The notes under the pieces: generated by a model | The model's database searches: none | Told to the model about the DNA's origin: nothing | Seen by the model: only the letters and a program-made list of their open reading frames with translations | Shown here: in pieces, positions 5,111 to 6,239 of the stretch | How the letters are laid out: each line of letters begins with the position of its first letter | Position numbering within the stretch: position 1 is the first letter of the stretch | Program-made: the position numbers and the translations under genes | Source: Pseudomonadota bacterium | Lineage (GTDB): Bacteria; Pseudomonadota; Gammaproteobacteria; Burkholderiales; Burkholderiaceae_C | Reading direction: 5' to 3' | Assembly (NCBI GenBank): GCA_023415035.1 | Contig: JAEZLX010000050.1 | Coordinates: 1-6,239 of the forward strand | DNA length: 6,239 nucleotides

Positions 5111-6239
5111 AGAGTCTGAAAGTGCCGACCAGATGGTTCAGGTGCTGAGCCTGCTCTCGCAGACTCAGTGCCGCGGCAGCGGATTGTTCCACCAGCGCGG
5201 CGTTCTGCTGCGTTGCCTGGTCCATCTGTGTCATGGCCTCACCCACCTGCTCCACCCCCCGGCTCTGCTCCGCGCTGGCGGCGCTGATCTCGCCCATGAT
5301 GCCGGTGACGCGGCGGATGCTGTCCACCACCTCGCTCATGGTGGTGCCAGCACGGTCGACCAGGGCCGTCCCCTGCTCGACACGTTGCACGCTGTCGGTG
5401 ATCAGTGCCTTGATTTCCTTGGCGGCGGCCGCACTGCGGCCGGCCAGGGAACGCACTTCGCTGGCCACCACGGCGAAACCGCGGCCCTGTTCGCCGGCAC
5501 GGGCGGCTTCCACGGCCGCGTTCAGGGCCAGGATGTTGGTCTGGAAGGCGATGCCATCGATCACGCTGATGATGTCGTTGATCCTGCGGCTCGAATCGTT
5601 GATGCCCTTCATGGTCTCGACCACCTGGGCGACCACCTCTCCCCCCTGGACCGCCACGGTGCTGGCGCTCTGGGCCAGCTGGTTGGCCTGGCGGGCATTG
5701 TCGGCATTCTGTCTGACGGTGGAACTGAGCTCTTCCATCGAGGCCGCGGTTTCTTCCAGCGAGCTGGCCTGGCTTTCCGTGCGGGCGCTCAGGTCCTGGC
5801 TGCCGTCGGCGATCTCGCTGCTGGCGGTGGTGATGCTGTCGGTCGAACGCCGCACCTCGCCCACCAGCCGCCGCAGGGACTCCTGCATGCGGACCAGCTC
5901 CTGCATCAGGCTGTTCTGGTAACGCGTGGCCGGCACCTGGTAGGCCAGATTGCCTTCGGCGATCTCATGCAGCGCCTGGCGGGCCTCACCCGGATCCCCC
6001 CCGAGCTCGTTACTCACCGTTTTGCGCAGGTACCAGGTGAAGCCGGCGGACGCCGCCACGGCCAGCAGGGCCAGCACCACGGCAAAAGCGATCAGCCGGT
6101 TGCTGCGGCGCTCGACATCGGCCTGCGCCGCGTCCGACGCCTTGCCGGCCGCTTCGACCAGCTTCAGCAGTTCTCCCCTCAGCGTGCGCCAGGCCGGCGT
6201 TTCCGTGCTGTTGATGAACCGGATCGTCTCTGGCGACTG
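5109..6239 (-). CDS. Methyl-accepting chemotaxis protein (5' end outside window)
   Basis: The frame is open through the right edge, so 376 C-terminal residues are visible and the N-terminus is missing. A GTG at 6080 is internal to the membrane helix and is not the start. Counting from the edge, residues 1-48 are the end of a periplasmic ligand-binding helix, 49-71 a transmembrane helix (TM2), about 72-125 a HAMP linker of the LGGDP variety, and 126-376 the coiled-coil signalling domain. The highly conserved hairpin tip is at about 225-260 (VIDGIAFQTNILALNAAVEA and onward), where CheA and CheW dock. Flanking helices have the Glu/Gln-rich pattern of methylation sites (SSLEETAASMEEL and NAALVEQSAAAA). 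The protein ends in TFRL and lacks the C-terminal NWETF-type pentapeptide that recruits CheR/CheB. The ligand is unknown because the sensor domain is off the window. The SDR gene begins 10 bases after the stop. Confidence 0.95.
   Translation of the reverse strand, partial: QSPETIRFINSTETPAWRTLRGELLKLVEAAGKASDAAQADVERRSNRLIAFAVVLALLAVAASAGFTWYLRKTVSNELGGDPGEARQALHEIAEGNLAYQVPATRYQNSLMQELVRMQESLRRLVGEVRRSTDSITTASSEIADGSQDLSARTESQASSLEETAASMEELSSTVRQNADNARQANQLAQSASTVAVQGGEVVAQVVETMKGINDSSRRINDIISVIDGIAFQTNILALNAAVEAARAGEQGRGFAVVASEVRSLAGRSAAAAKEIKALITDSVQRVEQGTALVDRAGTTMSEVVDSIRRVTGIMGEISAASAEQSRGVEQVGEAMTQMDQATQQNAALVEQSAAAALSLREQAQHLNHLVGTFRL

Noticed and set aside
5233..5922. Plus-strand open frame opposite the chemoreceptor signalling domain
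   Set aside because: The Ser/Leu/Thr-rich composition mirrors the repetitive codons of the coiled coil on the other strand. It has no ribosome binding site or domain.
6078..6080. GTG at 6080 as the start of a short chemoreceptor
   Set aside because: It falls in the middle of the transmembrane helix. The frame stays open to the window edge and encodes a typical periplasmic helix before the membrane segment, so the real start lies outside.

Overview
The window is GC-rich, densely coding bacterial chromosome. The third codon positions are mostly G or C and the intergenic gaps run from 2 to 69 bases. The TrkA/TrkH pair, the nu-class-like glutathione transferase tail and the chemoreceptor with a Gly-Gly-Asp-Pro HAMP variant and a TFRL end all suggest a betaproteobacterium, probably Burkholderiales near Comamonadaceae. 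That placement rests on recalled protein style, not on a database search. I see no tRNA or rRNA gene, CRISPR array, insertion sequence, phage gene or attachment site.

Layout: a plus-strand gene enters from the left edge and ends at 297 (C-terminal part of a glutathione S-transferase). It converges on a run of five minus-strand genes filling the rest of the window. In order of transcription (right to left) these are a methyl-accepting chemotaxis protein whose 5' end lies beyond the right edge (5109-6239), a C-factor-like short-chain dehydrogenase/reductase (4430-5098), an acyl-CoA dehydrogenase (3262-4389), trkA (1801-3192) and trkH (338-1798). The gaps in the run are 10, 40, 69 and 2 bases. 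No convincing promoter or U-tract terminator is visible in any of them, so read-through between neighbours is plausible.

How they work together: trkA and trkH clearly form one unit. TrkH is the K+-conducting membrane subunit, and TrkA is the cytosolic nucleotide-binding ring that gates it. The acyl-CoA dehydrogenase and the reductase may share a transcript, but nothing in the sequence fixes a common substrate. The chemoreceptor has no evident functional link to the others.

Most of the window is ordinary core-genome content, and I found no new multi-gene system. The observation most worth checking is at the trkA-trkH junction. The last sense codons of trkA contain T TTT TTC in the phase of a -1 frameshift heptamer. 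A -1 slip there avoids the trkA stop and enters trkH in frame, predicting a 951-residue TrkA-TrkH fusion. This is a hypothesis from sequence alone; simple stop-start coupling across the 2-base gap is the more conservative reading.
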